A stretch of 64,000 nt of DNA from Paraburkholderia susongensis. Lineage in GTDB: Bacteria; Pseudomonadota; Gammaproteobacteria; Burkholderiales; Burkholderiaceae. Where the stretch lies: assembly GCF_900177725.1 (NCBI RefSeq), contig NZ_FXAT01000008.1, forward strand, positions 223,505 to 287,504. The letters are read 5' to 3'. How positions within the stretch are numbered: the first letter of the stretch is position 1; every line of letters begins with the position of its first letter. The notes under the pieces are model-generated. The model was not told the origin of the DNA. It worked only from the letters and a program-made list of their open reading frames with translations, and ran no database searches. Both the position numbers and the translations under genes were made by a program. Positions 24,943 to 32,969 of this stretch are shown here, piece by piece.

Positions 24943-26139
24943 TCAGCGCCTAGTAGCCCGCTTGATGAGCAAATCTGGGTGAATTCTTGTCAGATATTGC
25001 GAAGGAGCCCGCTCCATCCTGCCGAATACTTTCTCCAGTACGACCTCACGTACAAATACGAGAACATTTTGACGATACCACCACTCGACTTTGCTGTTCG
25101 TCCACAAAATTTCACGTAGAAAATCTAATGGTACGTATCCATGCTTCTCGAATTTTGTCGCCCAATATTCCGGCCAATTTTCGTTTCGATGATCTGCCCC
25201 TCCCTGATGAGGAATAGCCGCTGAAAATAGGATCGCATCGGACAAGCCGCACAGATCAGCTACAAATCCATCCGCCCGACTAGCATCAAGATGTTCAGCA
25301 ACCTCCAGACTCATTGCAAGATCAAAGCGTCCAAGATTTCCCAAAGGCTGACCTAAGTCGTGTGGAACGAACGAGGCCTCGGGTATAACGAGTCCTGCAA
25401 TTGCATAGCTGCCATCGACACCCAAAACAAACTCGACCCCGAGTTCTTTTGCCACCTTTACCCATGTTCCAACGCCACATCCAATATCTATCATTGTGCG
25501 TGGTTTGAAGTAGCGAAATAAGGCGGGCAGGACCTCTCTTGCAGATGACTCACTGCCATGCCTCTGTTCGTCGTAGAAGGCCTTGTTATAAATTTCCGAT
25601 TTTTGAACCGATTCAACGGCTCGCACTGAATTATCAGCTTTGCTATCTACTTGCGTTACGTGCACATCTTGCGAAGTTGTCGCATTATGCGCGGCGCAAG
25701 TATTCAACCTCTGGACTTGCGCAAGCTGTTCGGACGAACGCGCCATGGCGATCAGGCGCGTGTCTGCACCAGGGGTGCCTGCCTGAATTGAGGACTCAAA
25801 GTGCCTAAGTGCGCGGGGCATATCGCCCGCCAACACAGCAGCGCGCCCAAGACTGTTCAAGGCGCCCGCGGTAAGAATTTGCGCAATGAGCTTCTTGCTA
25901 CAACCCCATTCACGGGCAAGCTGCAGAAACTGCCTCGCCAGGATGTTGTTGTCGATTTGAAGATGGCTAGCCGCAACAAGCATGGCTAGCCTAGCCCGTT
26001 CCGGATGATGCCGGAGCATCTCTTTATCGATTTTCGAGAGCCTCTCCCAATCGCCAAACTGCCACTGAGTGCGAGCGCGCTCCAGCAAGTTCTCGTCATA
26101 GGGAACGACGACCGATTCCAACTGCAGTTCAATAACCAT
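24943..26139 (-). CDS. SAM-dependent methyltransferase with N-terminal helical repeats
   Basis: A 398-residue protein. Residues about 10-135 form TPR-like helices (LLERARTQWQFGDWERLSKI, ARLAMLVAASHLQIDNNILA, LAGDMPRALRHFESSIQ). Residues about 180-330 are a class I methyltransferase: SEIYNKAFYDEQRHGSE, then RTMIDIGCGVGTWVKVAKEL (glycine-rich SAM loop), LGVDGSYA, DLAMSLEVAEHLD and FSAAIPHQGGADHRNENWPE, the layout of FkbM/WbdD-associated sugar methyltransferases. The ATG at 26139 has AGGA eight bases upstream; the longer ORF starts at 26196. It follows the coiled-coil protein gene by about 75 bases, a pairing discussed under findings. Likely caps or decorates glycan chains. Confidence 0.78.
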   Translation of the reverse strand: MVIELQLESVVVPYDENLLERARTQWQFGDWERLSKIDKEMLRHHPERARLAMLVAASHLQIDNNILARQFLQLAREWGCSKKLIAQILTAGALNSLGRAAVLAGDMPRALRHFESSIQAGTPGADTRLIAMARSSEQLAQVQRLNTCAAHNATTSQDVHVTQVDSKADNSVRAVESVQKSEIYNKAFYDEQRHGSESSAREVLPALFRYFKPRTMIDIGCGVGTWVKVAKELGVEFVLGVDGSYAIAGLVIPEASFVPHDLGQPLGNLGRFDLAMSLEVAEHLDASRADGFVADLCGLSDAILFSAAIPHQGGADHRNENWPEYWATKFEKHGYVPLDFLREILWTNSKVEWWYRQNVLVFVREVVLEKVFGRMERAPSQYLTRIHPDLLIKRATRR

Positions 26140-26214
26140 GACCGCATTCCTGGCAAAGACCTTGCGTCGGCGAGTAGTTTTCGAAGATGCCTTCATAGAC
26201 CAGGTTCTCTAACT

Positions 26215-28728
26215 TCATAGACTCTGTTCCCTAAACAGCATGTCCTTGATCAGGTCAAGCTGTGCCTCGGCCCTGACCAGTTCCTCATGCATCAGTTGCT
26301 GACGCGCCGTAAGCTCAGCTTCTTTGGCCTGACGGCTGTTCATCTGCTGCTGCAAGTCGCCTACTTGTTTTGAGCGATCTGATGCCAGCTTCGCCGTCTC
26401 TTCCTGCCGCCCCGCCAGCGCCGTCTTTTCCTGCTCCAGTTGCACTGCGGCCTGCTTCAGCGCCGCCACTTCCTGACCGCGCTCTTCCGCCAGCTTTGCC
26501 GCCTCGTCCTGCCGCTCTGCCAGCGCCGTCTTTTCCTGCTCCACTTGCACTGCGGCCTGCTTCAGCGCTGCCACTTCCTGGCCGCGCTCTTCCACCAGCT
26601 TTGCCGCCTCGTCCTGCCGTTCCGCCAGCGCCGTCTTTTCCTGCTCCAGTTGCACTGCGGCCTGCTTCAGCGCCGCCACTTCCTGACCGCGCTCTTCCGC
26701 CAGCTTTGCCGCCTCGTCCTGCCGCTCTGCCAGCGCCGTCTTTTCCTGCTCCAGTTGCACTGCGGCCTGCTTCAGCGCTGCCACTTCCTGGCCGCGCTCT
26801 TCCGCCAGCCTCGCCGTCTCGTCCTGCCGTTCCGCCAGCGCCGTCTTTTCCTGCTCCAGTTGCACTGCGGCCTGCTTCAGCGCTGCCACTTCCTGGCCGC
26901 GCTCTTCCGCCAGCCTCGCCGTCTCGTCCTGCCGTTCCGCCAGCGCCGTCTTTTCCTGCTCCAGTTGCACTGCGGCCTGCTTCAGCGCCGCCACTTCCTG
27001 GCCGCGCTCTTCCGCCAGCCTCGCCGTCTCGTCCTGCCGTTCCGCCAGCGCCGTCTTTTCCTGCTCCAGTTGCACTGCGGCCTGCTTCAGCGCCGCCACT
27101 TCCTGGCCGCGCTCTTCCGCCAGCCTCGCCGCCTCGTCCTGCCGTTCCGCCAGCGCCGTCTTTTCCTGCTCCAGTTGCACTGCGGCCTGCTTCAGCGCCG
27201 CCACTTCCTGGCCGCGCTCTTCCGCCAGCCTCGCCGCCTCGTCCTGCCGTTCCGCCAGCGCCGTCTTTTCCTGCTCCACTTGCGCCTTCGCCTGCTTCAG
27301 CGCTGCCACTTCCTGGTCGCGCTCTTCCGCCAGCCTCGCCGTCTCGTCCTGCCGTTCCGCCAGCGCCGTCTTTTCCTGCTCCAGTTGCACCATCGCCTGC
27401 TTCAGCGCTGCCACTTCCTGGTCGCGCTCTTCCGCCAGCCTCGCCGTCTCGTCCTGCCGTTCCGCCAGCGCCGTCTTTTCCTGCTCCAGTTGCACCTTCG
27501 CCTGCTTCAGCGCTGCCACTTCCTGGTCGCGCTCTTCCGCCAGCCTCGCCGTCTCGTCCTGCCGTTCCGCCAGCGCCGTCTTTTCCTGCTCCAGTTGCAC
27601 CATCGCCTGCTTCAGCGCTGCCACTTCCTGGTCGCGCTCTTCCGCCAGCCTCGCCGTCTCGTCCTGCCGTTCCGCCAGCGCCGTCTTTTCCTGCTCCAGT
27701 TGCACTGCGGCCTGCTTCAGCGCTGCCACTTCCTGGCCGCGCTCTTCCGCCAGCTTTGCCGCCTCGTCCTGCCGTTCTGCCAGCGCCGTCTTTTCCTGCT
27801 CCAGTTGCACCATCGCCTGCTTCAGCGCTGCCACTTCCCGGCCGCGCTCCTCCGCCAGCTTCGATTGCACATCTCGTTCTCTTGTCAGACTGTTCAACTG
27901 CCGCTCGACCTCGGCACGACGTTCGGCAAAGGCAGACTTCTCCCTTGCCTCTCGTTGACGGACATGCTTTGCCTCGTAACGCAACTGATTGGCCTGGCGA
28001 GCTTCAGAATCGCTGAATTGTGTATCCGGCGACAGGATATCCAGCACGGCCTCCGCCTCGATGATGTTGCCCGCCTCGTGAAGTCTGAAGGCGAGCCATT
28101 TCAACCGGTAGGGCTTCGGATCAAGCGCGTGCGCACGACGCGCGGCTTCGGCCGTATTGGCGCGATCGCTGTTCATCAATTGCCGAGCTAATACCGTATA
28201 GGCATTGGCCTGCATTGCTGGTGAGATCGAAACCTTGGCCAGTAGCTTTGCGACTGCGTCAAAGCCACCTTCGCGGTACACCTCTATGGCCTTGTCGAAC
28301 CCTTTCCCGCCCAGCGAGTCAGGCGGCGTTTTCCGTGTCGACTCCCTCCAGATTTTTCCGAGCTTGCCCGGCATCGAGAGCAGTGAGGCCGGCGTATCCA
28401 CGCCTTCGATCAAGATGCTCCCCAACCTAGCGTTCAGGGAATTTTGCGCTTGAATTTCGTGGACTTTGCGCTGCATCTCTACCAGAACGCGCAAACGCTG
28501 GCCTTCTGCCAGGACATCGATGATCTCGTCATCAATCCAAGCTTTACCAAGCGCGCTGCCACTTTGCGAACTCGTTGGCTGCCCCTTTTCGACATCCTGG
28601 CTCGTCAAGTAGTAATGCTCCAGTTCTTCCTGAACTCGGTGGAGTTGAAGAAGCAGCCGTTCATTTTTCTCTTCCATCTCATTGAGACGGGATTCGAAAT
28701 TAGCCGGATTATTCTGGTTTTTCGTCAT
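26215..28728 (-). CDS. Giant coiled-coil protein with fourteen 35-residue repeats
   Basis: An 837-residue protein without signal peptide or membrane helix. Residues 10-40 are a short coiled coil (RLNEMEEKNERLLLQLHRVQ), about 145-250 are TPR-like helices (ANAYTVLARQLMNSDRANTA, RRAHALDPKPYRLKWLAFRL), and about 285-775 consist of fourteen near-identical 35-residue repeats of the type EVAALKQAAVQLEQEKTALA plus ERQDE(T/A)A(R/K)LAEERGQ. Thirty-five residues are exactly five heptads, so each unit keeps the coiled-coil register. A variable last helix (about 780-837) follows. Its stop overlaps no gene, and its start overlaps the wecC stop by four bases. It may act as a scaffold or length-setting rod for the polysaccharide machinery; that role is inference. 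Confidence 0.8.
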   Translation of the reverse strand: MTKNQNNPANFESRLNEMEEKNERLLLQLHRVQEELEHYYLTSQDVEKGQPTSSQSGSALGKAWIDDEIIDVLAEGQRLRVLVEMQRKVHEIQAQNSLNARLGSILIEGVDTPASLLSMPGKLGKIWRESTRKTPPDSLGGKGFDKAIEVYREGGFDAVAKLLAKVSISPAMQANAYTVLARQLMNSDRANTAEAARRAHALDPKPYRLKWLAFRLHEAGNIIEAEAVLDILSPDTQFSDSEARQANQLRYEAKHVRQREAREKSAFAERRAEVERQLNSLTRERDVQSKLAEERGREVAALKQAMVQLEQEKTALAERQDEAAKLAEERGQEVAALKQAAVQLEQEKTALAERQDETARLAEERDQEVAALKQAMVQLEQEKTALAERQDETARLAEERDQEVAALKQAKVQLEQEKTALAERQDETARLAEERDQEVAALKQAMVQLEQEKTALAERQDETARLAEERDQEVAALKQAKAQVEQEKTALAERQDEAARLAEERGQEVAALKQAAVQLEQEKTALAERQDEAARLAEERGQEVAALKQAAVQLEQEKTALAERQDETARLAEERGQEVAALKQAAVQLEQEKTALAERQDETARLAEERGQEVAALKQAAVQLEQEKTALAERQDETARLAEERGQEVAALKQAAVQLEQEKTALAERQDEAAKLAEERGQEVAALKQAAVQLEQEKTALAERQDEAAKLVEERGQEVAALKQAAVQVEQEKTALAERQDEAAKLAEERGQEVAALKQAAVQLEQEKTALAGRQEETAKLASDRSKQVGDLQQQMNSRQAKEAELTARQQLMHEELVRAEAQLDLIKDMLFREQSL
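26390..27865 (-). repeat. 105-bp tandem repeat array, 14 copies
   Basis: Fourteen 105-base units, differing by a few substitutions each, encode the coiled-coil repeats. Neighbouring units form sub-families (for example four with ...DQEV codons in a row, five with ...GQEV), which suggests amplification by unequal recombination. Because the unit is a multiple of 3 and of 21 bases, copy changes keep both frame and heptad register. Confidence 0.9.
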
Positions 28729-29993
28729 TTCTTGTCTTTCCAGATGCCACGGGTATCGATGAGTACCTGTCCGTTATTGAGCCCGAACTCCATACACTTG
28801 AATTCAGCGTGATCGACGAGCAAAACGAGTATGTGTGCCCAAGCGACAGCTTCGTCTGGGGACATCAGAATTACTTCCGAGCTTGTCAGCTCCTCGGGCA
28901 ATGTTTGCAGGTTGGGCTCGACAATTGCGACTCTCCCCTCGCGGCGATCCGCTAGAGCCAAGGCAATTTTTAGCGCCGGACTTTCGCGCAGGTCATCGAC
29001 ATCTGCTTTGTAGGTAACACCCAAGCACGCAATACGGATGTCTTCAGACGCAATATTCAACGTGGCAAGTGTGGTAACCGCCCGCTCAACCTTTCGAATC
29101 ACCCAAGCCGGCTTGGCGTCATTGACCTCACGCGCGGAACGGATCAGCTTTGCATCATCCGGCGCACCATGCACGATGAACCAAGGATCGATGGCAATGC
29201 AATGCCCCCCCACCCCGCAGCCCGGCTGCAGAATGTTAACGCGCGGATGCCGGTTAGCAAGACGGATCAATTCCCATACATCGATGCCCTGCCCGTCACA
29301 AATCATCGAAAGTTCATTCGCCAAGGCGATGTTTACGTCTCGAAAACTGTTTTCAGCCAGCTTGCACATTTCTGCCACGCGCACCTGCGTGACCACACAT
29401 TCACCCTGAACAAATAATTTATAAAGCGCACTTGCTGCTTCTGAACACTTCAGCGTCATTCCACCGACTATGCGATCGTTCGCGACCAATTCATGCACGA
29501 TGCGCCCAGGTAGAACGCGTTCGGGGCAGTAAGCAATGCGAATGTCAGAGTTATCCCCGGTCTGCTGGGGAAACGTGAGATCCGGTCGGAGTTCCGCCAG
29601 CCATTGCGCGAGTTGCCCGGTCGTGCCCACTGGCGATGTAGATTCCAGAATGACCAGATTACCTTCCGCCAGCACTGGTGCAATTGACTGCGCGGCAGCC
29701 TCGATGTAACTCACATCGGGCTTCTGATCCTCCGTCAATGGTGTCGGCACAGCGATGACAAAAGCGTCGGCTGGCTCAGGTCGCATCGTCGCCCGCAGAT
29801 ACCCAGAACCAACCGCCGCCTGAACCAGAATATCCAGTTCAGGTTCTTCGATGTGAACACCTCCCCGATTAATGGTATCAACGACATACGGGGAAACATC
29901 GACACCGATCACCCGATGCCTGCGCGACGCGAACAACGTTGCAGTAGGTAAGCCAATGTAACCTAGCCCAATTATTGATATTGTATCTAACAT
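28725..29993 (-). CDS. wecC: UDP-N-acetyl-D-mannosamine 6-dehydrogenase
   Basis: A 422-residue nucleotide-sugar dehydrogenase converting UDP-ManNAc to UDP-ManNAcA. It shows ISIIGLGYIGLPTATLFASR at residue 5, VPTPLTEDQKPD near 83, LESTSPVGTTGQLAQWL near 115, IAYCPERVLPGRI near 150, AEMCKLAENSFRDVNIALAN near 205 and the catalytic Cys in GCGVGGHCIAIDPWFIVHGA near 260. The GCGVGGHCIAIDPWFI pattern is characteristic of WecC/EpsD as opposed to TviB. The ManNAc-forming epimerase gene expected beside it is only a relic (30001-30291), so the substrate must come from a wecB elsewhere or from another route. Its stop overlaps the coiled-coil gene start. Confidence 0.88.
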   Translation of the reverse strand: MLDTISIIGLGYIGLPTATLFASRRHRVIGVDVSPYVVDTINRGGVHIEEPELDILVQAAVGSGYLRATMRPEPADAFVIAVPTPLTEDQKPDVSYIEAAAQSIAPVLAEGNLVILESTSPVGTTGQLAQWLAELRPDLTFPQQTGDNSDIRIAYCPERVLPGRIVHELVANDRIVGGMTLKCSEAASALYKLFVQGECVVTQVRVAEMCKLAENSFRDVNIALANELSMICDGQGIDVWELIRLANRHPRVNILQPGCGVGGHCIAIDPWFIVHGAPDDAKLIRSAREVNDAKPAWVIRKVERAVTTLATLNIASEDIRIACLGVTYKADVDDLRESPALKIALALADRREGRVAIVEPNLQTLPEELTSSEVILMSPDEAVAWAHILVLLVDHAEFKCMEFGLNNGQVLIDTRGIWKDKK

Positions 29994-30000
29994 GCTTTCA

Positions 30001-30291
30001 TCAAAACATTGCGAGTCCGCGGGGTAACCTTGCAGTCACGGCAGGGATTTGCTGCCCGCGAAATCGAAGCATCGGCAATCTCAACGTCAAGCAGATGCGC
30101 ACACTTGAGACTGTATCCAGCAGCGCACCAATGACCGCGTTACCCATTACATGAATATTCGAACCGCTACTTTCTTCATGCAACGAATTGCCTAGCGCGG
30201 TCCGTCTGGGGCGATATGACAGCCAGGCAGCACGCTCGAGCCTGCCATTAGCTTCTTCCGGCGATGACGTGAACAAATCGCCAGCGCGCGA
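30001..30291 (-). pseudogene. wecB: Relic of UDP-GlcNAc 2-epimerase
   Basis: The minus-strand frame reads RAGDLFTSSPEEANGRLER, LSYRPRRTALGNSL and SNIHVMGNAVIGALLDTVSS, matching the middle of WecB (G-D/N-x-Y/F-S-x-x-P-E-E-A-N-R, then V-T-G-N-T-V-I-D-A-L-L). The N-terminal substrate domain is absent upstream of about 30291 (a stop lies just before), and after VSSV the sequence no longer resembles WecB. Only about 60 of some 370 codons remain. It sits between kpsE and wecC, where an intact wecB would be expected. Confidence 0.75.
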
Positions 30292-30314
30292 TAATCAGGG
30301 TCTTCATTCCGCTC

Positions 30315-31493
30315 TCAATCCACGTGATCAAGGACGATACTTTCGACCAATTTCACAACACCGATCGTCGCTAGCGCCACTAGCAAGGTAACGAACGCGT
30401 TGTAGAAGCGTGTAGGCTCCATCGGATAGCCCGGCAGAGTCGGAGCTTGCAGAATCGACACCATCTTGAGCGTACGTGCGGCATTCATGCGACCTTGCTC
30501 TAACGCCGAGAGCGCCGTCTTGTATAAATCCCCTGTAAAGCTGACCTGCATTTGCAGACGCTGAAATTCTTCGACGGTGTAGTTGAGTGTTCTTCTTGAG
30601 GGAGACGCCAATTCAGCGCGCTTCTGAGAAATCTGTCCCTCAATTGCGCTGAGATTCTTTTTGAGCATCACTACAGTAGGTTGATTTGGATTCAACGTGG
30701 CAGGTAAAGATGCCAGTTGTGTCTGGATAGCCGTTTTCTGTGTCTCAAGGTTGGCGATAATTGCATTGAGATTTTCAGCGGTAGCTTGCGGGGCAACCAA
30801 ACCCTGACGATTCTGGAAGTCAATCAGGTTTCTCGTACTTTCCAAAAGGCGATCATGTGTGAGCGCCACCTGTTTCGTCAAAAAATCGACTTGTGACTGC
30901 GCGATTTGATGTCCTATCAAGTTCATATGTGCCTGACCCTCGCGAATCATAAATTGCACGATTTTTTGCGCAGTTTCAGGATCATAGGCCTGAACTGTAA
31001 TATCTAGCACACCATTGTAATCATCGTACTCGACATCGACACGAGATAGCCAATATTTATAAAACCACTCGATTGGCTCGTCCTTGAACCACATCCGCGA
31101 GAAGGGATCCTTGTGCCAGTTACTGTAGTGGGAACGCAGGTCGAAAGCAGCGTCGAGCTTGTTGAGCATATCGAGCGACAAAAGATATGAACTTAACAAA
31201 AGCTGATCGCCGCTATTCTGGCTACCGATTCCCGCAATACTGGCAATTCCAATAGGCGAGCTTCCACCCGAACCACCTAGCTGGTCCGTGCTCTGCAGAA
31301 CGACGGTTGCACTAGAAACATATCGATTGGAGGAAAAAAACAACCAATATGGTATAGACAAAATCGCGTAAACGACAATTAGCCTAACAATAAGACGAAA
31401 GACTTTAACCGAAAATATCCACTTCTTCGACACCCCATAAAATCCACTCACGCGATTCGCAAAATCAGCGCTACTTATCGATGTTTCGCTCAT
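30315..31493 (-). CDS. kpsE: Capsule export inner-membrane protein (PCP-3; KpsE/CtrB/BexC)
   Basis: A 392-residue polysaccharide co-polymerase of group 2/3 capsule export. Topology is a cytoplasmic N-terminus, membrane helix at about 33-54 (LIVRLIVVYAILSIPYWLFF), a long periplasmic region with helices and coiled coil at about 190-340, and a second membrane helix near 365-385 (FYNAFVTLLVALATIGVVKL). The PG-rich motif before the last helix is LPGYPMEPTRFYNAF. It bridges the ABC transporter KpsMT and the outer-membrane CtrA-like protein. Start overlaps the kpsT stop by four bases. Confidence 0.88.
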   Translation of the reverse strand: MSETSISSADFANRVSGFYGVSKKWIFSVKVFRLIVRLIVVYAILSIPYWLFFSSNRYVSSATVVLQSTDQLGGSGGSSPIGIASIAGIGSQNSGDQLLLSSYLLSLDMLNKLDAAFDLRSHYSNWHKDPFSRMWFKDEPIEWFYKYWLSRVDVEYDDYNGVLDITVQAYDPETAQKIVQFMIREGQAHMNLIGHQIAQSQVDFLTKQVALTHDRLLESTRNLIDFQNRQGLVAPQATAENLNAIIANLETQKTAIQTQLASLPATLNPNQPTVVMLKKNLSAIEGQISQKRAELASPSRRTLNYTVEEFQRLQMQVSFTGDLYKTALSALEQGRMNAARTLKMVSILQAPTLPGYPMEPTRFYNAFVTLLVALATIGVVKLVESIVLDHVD

Positions 31494-32152
31494 GACAAAA
31501 TCTTATCCTTATACACTTTCAATGCGTCATCGATTTTATCGAACCAATGAGCCCGCCCGCCATCGATCCATATGGCAGATTGACAGAACTGCTTGAGCGT
31601 CGTCTCGTCATGCGACACCATAATCACACTTGCCCGATTCGCCATGTTTTTGAATGCATCGTGTGCTTTTTTTCTAAACCTGGCATCGCCGGCAGAAGTC
31701 ACCTCATCCGAGATATAAACGTCAAAATTGAAGGCCAATGACAAGGCAAATTGCAGACGCGATCGCATACCAGAGGAATACGTCCTCACAGGAGCATTGA
31801 ATGCATCGCCCAATTCGGCGAAATCCTGGATAAATGCAAGACGATCCGTAAGCTCATTCTGGTGACCATGTGCCCGGCACACAAATTTTGCATTTTGTTT
31901 CCCCGTCAGTGTCCCCTCCAGGCCACCCGCCCCCATTGGCCAAGACACCCTGCAACGTCGCTCTACGCGCCCTTTCGTTGGAAAATCGATGCCGCCAATA
32001 ATCCGAAGTAGAGTAGATTTGCCCGCACCATTTTTTCCGATCAGCGCAACGCTTTGCTTCGATGGAATCGCCATATCGACGCCGCGCAGCACCCACTCTC
32101 CGACCCCATGCTCAGTCGTGTAACGTTTGTGGACGTTCTCAATCAGTATCAC
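31490..32152 (-). CDS. kpsT: Capsule ABC transporter ATPase KpsT/CtrD
   Basis: A 220-residue ATPase with Walker A GKNGAGKST (about 40), signature YSSGMRSRLQFALSL (about 125), Walker B FDVYISDEVT with catalytic Glu (about 150) and switch His in VSHDE (about 178). The short length and lack of a C-terminal carbohydrate-binding domain mark it as KpsT/CtrD (capsule) and not O-antigen Wzt. It powers translocation of lipid-linked capsule by KpsM. Four-base overlap with kpsM upstream and kpsE downstream. Confidence 0.92.
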   Translation of the reverse strand: MILIENVHKRYTTEHGVGEWVLRGVDMAIPSKQSVALIGKNGAGKSTLLRIIGGIDFPTKGRVERRCRVSWPMGAGGLEGTLTGKQNAKFVCRAHGHQNELTDRLAFIQDFAELGDAFNAPVRTYSSGMRSRLQFALSLAFNFDVYISDEVTSAGDARFRKKAHDAFKNMANRASVIMVSHDETTLKQFCQSAIWIDGGRAHWFDKIDDALKVYKDKILS

Positions 32153-32967
32153 AGCATCACCAGCTTTCGGGAAAACCGTTTATAAAGCGCCAACCCGAGC
32201 AACAGAAGACCCAGTGCCCAAGCGTATAGGTATTCGAGACTCACCCCCTTGAGCACATGGTATTCCGGTAAAAAGCCAAGTCGCATCATTTCGACCCCAT
32301 TGACAATTGGGTTCGCCACAAAAATATACTGATACGGAAGTGGAATGTACATCGAAATTGGCATTAGAGCACCTGAGATGTAATAGAGTGGCAAATACAG
32401 CATCTTGAAGATGTGATCAACCTCCCTAACATAACTCATTAGGACTGAAGTAACGAGGCCAAACCCCAGTCCCAACAACCATAGCCCTAGAACGCTTGCG
32501 ATTACCAGTAACGGATCCTGCGGCAACCAGATGGGATTTTGCGTATTCTGCGTCATCCCGTGGCCAAACCCGAGTACTATCGAAAACATGACAATCGAAA
32601 CCGGCACCATCAAAAATATTTCCAGTACAGCCCGGACGATTGCTGCATCGAATGGCTTAACCTGTCGGTAAGCAAAAAACGCCTTGTTGCAATCAACCCC
32701 GTGCAAAACCTGCATCCAAGTTCGGCGCCAAAGCAGAAATCCGATGAACCCAGCGACGATCCACATGTTGATCGCCAGCCCTCCCACTTGGTGAATTCGG
32801 AACGTCTCGAATCCAAACGCATGCAATGCGATATAGACGATAGGCTCTAACAAGAGCCACAGCCACGCTGCACGCGCCTCAAATAGGCGATCCAATGCCT
32901 CTCGCAAGAACATCGCCCACCAGACGGAGATCGTTACTTCTAGGGGTGTACGACTTCTCCCGGTCAT
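32149..32967 (-). CDS. kpsM: Capsule ABC transporter permease KpsM/CtrC
   Basis: A 272-residue ABC-2 type permease with about six membrane helices (for example WLWLLLEPIVYIALHAFGF near 35, MWIVAGFIGFLLWRR near 68, VSIVMFSIVLGFG near 122, LLVIASVLGLWLLGLGFGLV near 152, and the last near 245-262). The segment EVDHIFKMLYLPLYYISGAL near 185 followed by PYQYIFVANPIVNGVEMMR is the conserved end of this family. It forms the inner-membrane pore for the capsule with KpsT; start overlaps nothing upstream and lies two bases after the CtrA-like stop. Confidence 0.92.
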   Translation of the reverse strand: MTGRSRTPLEVTISVWWAMFLREALDRLFEARAAWLWLLLEPIVYIALHAFGFETFRIHQVGGLAINMWIVAGFIGFLLWRRTWMQVLHGVDCNKAFFAYRQVKPFDAAIVRAVLEIFLMVPVSIVMFSIVLGFGHGMTQNTQNPIWLPQDPLLVIASVLGLWLLGLGFGLVTSVLMSYVREVDHIFKMLYLPLYYISGALMPISMYIPLPYQYIFVANPIVNGVEMMRLGFLPEYHVLKGVSLEYLYAWALGLLLLGLALYKRFSRKLVML

Positions 32968-32969
32968 GA

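Noticed and set aside
26390..27865. CRISPR-like array
   Set aside because: The units are 105 bases, contiguous and coding, without unique spacers. No CRISPR array or cas gene was seen anywhere in the window.
26370..28191. Two long plus-strand frames (548 and 583 residues, Pro-rich and Leu/Arg-rich) opposite the coiled-coil gene
   Set aside because: They are antisense reflections of the 105-base repeats: a multiple-of-three unit without stops stays open in all frames. They lack ribosome sites and any domain, while the minus-strand frame is a sensible coiled coil.
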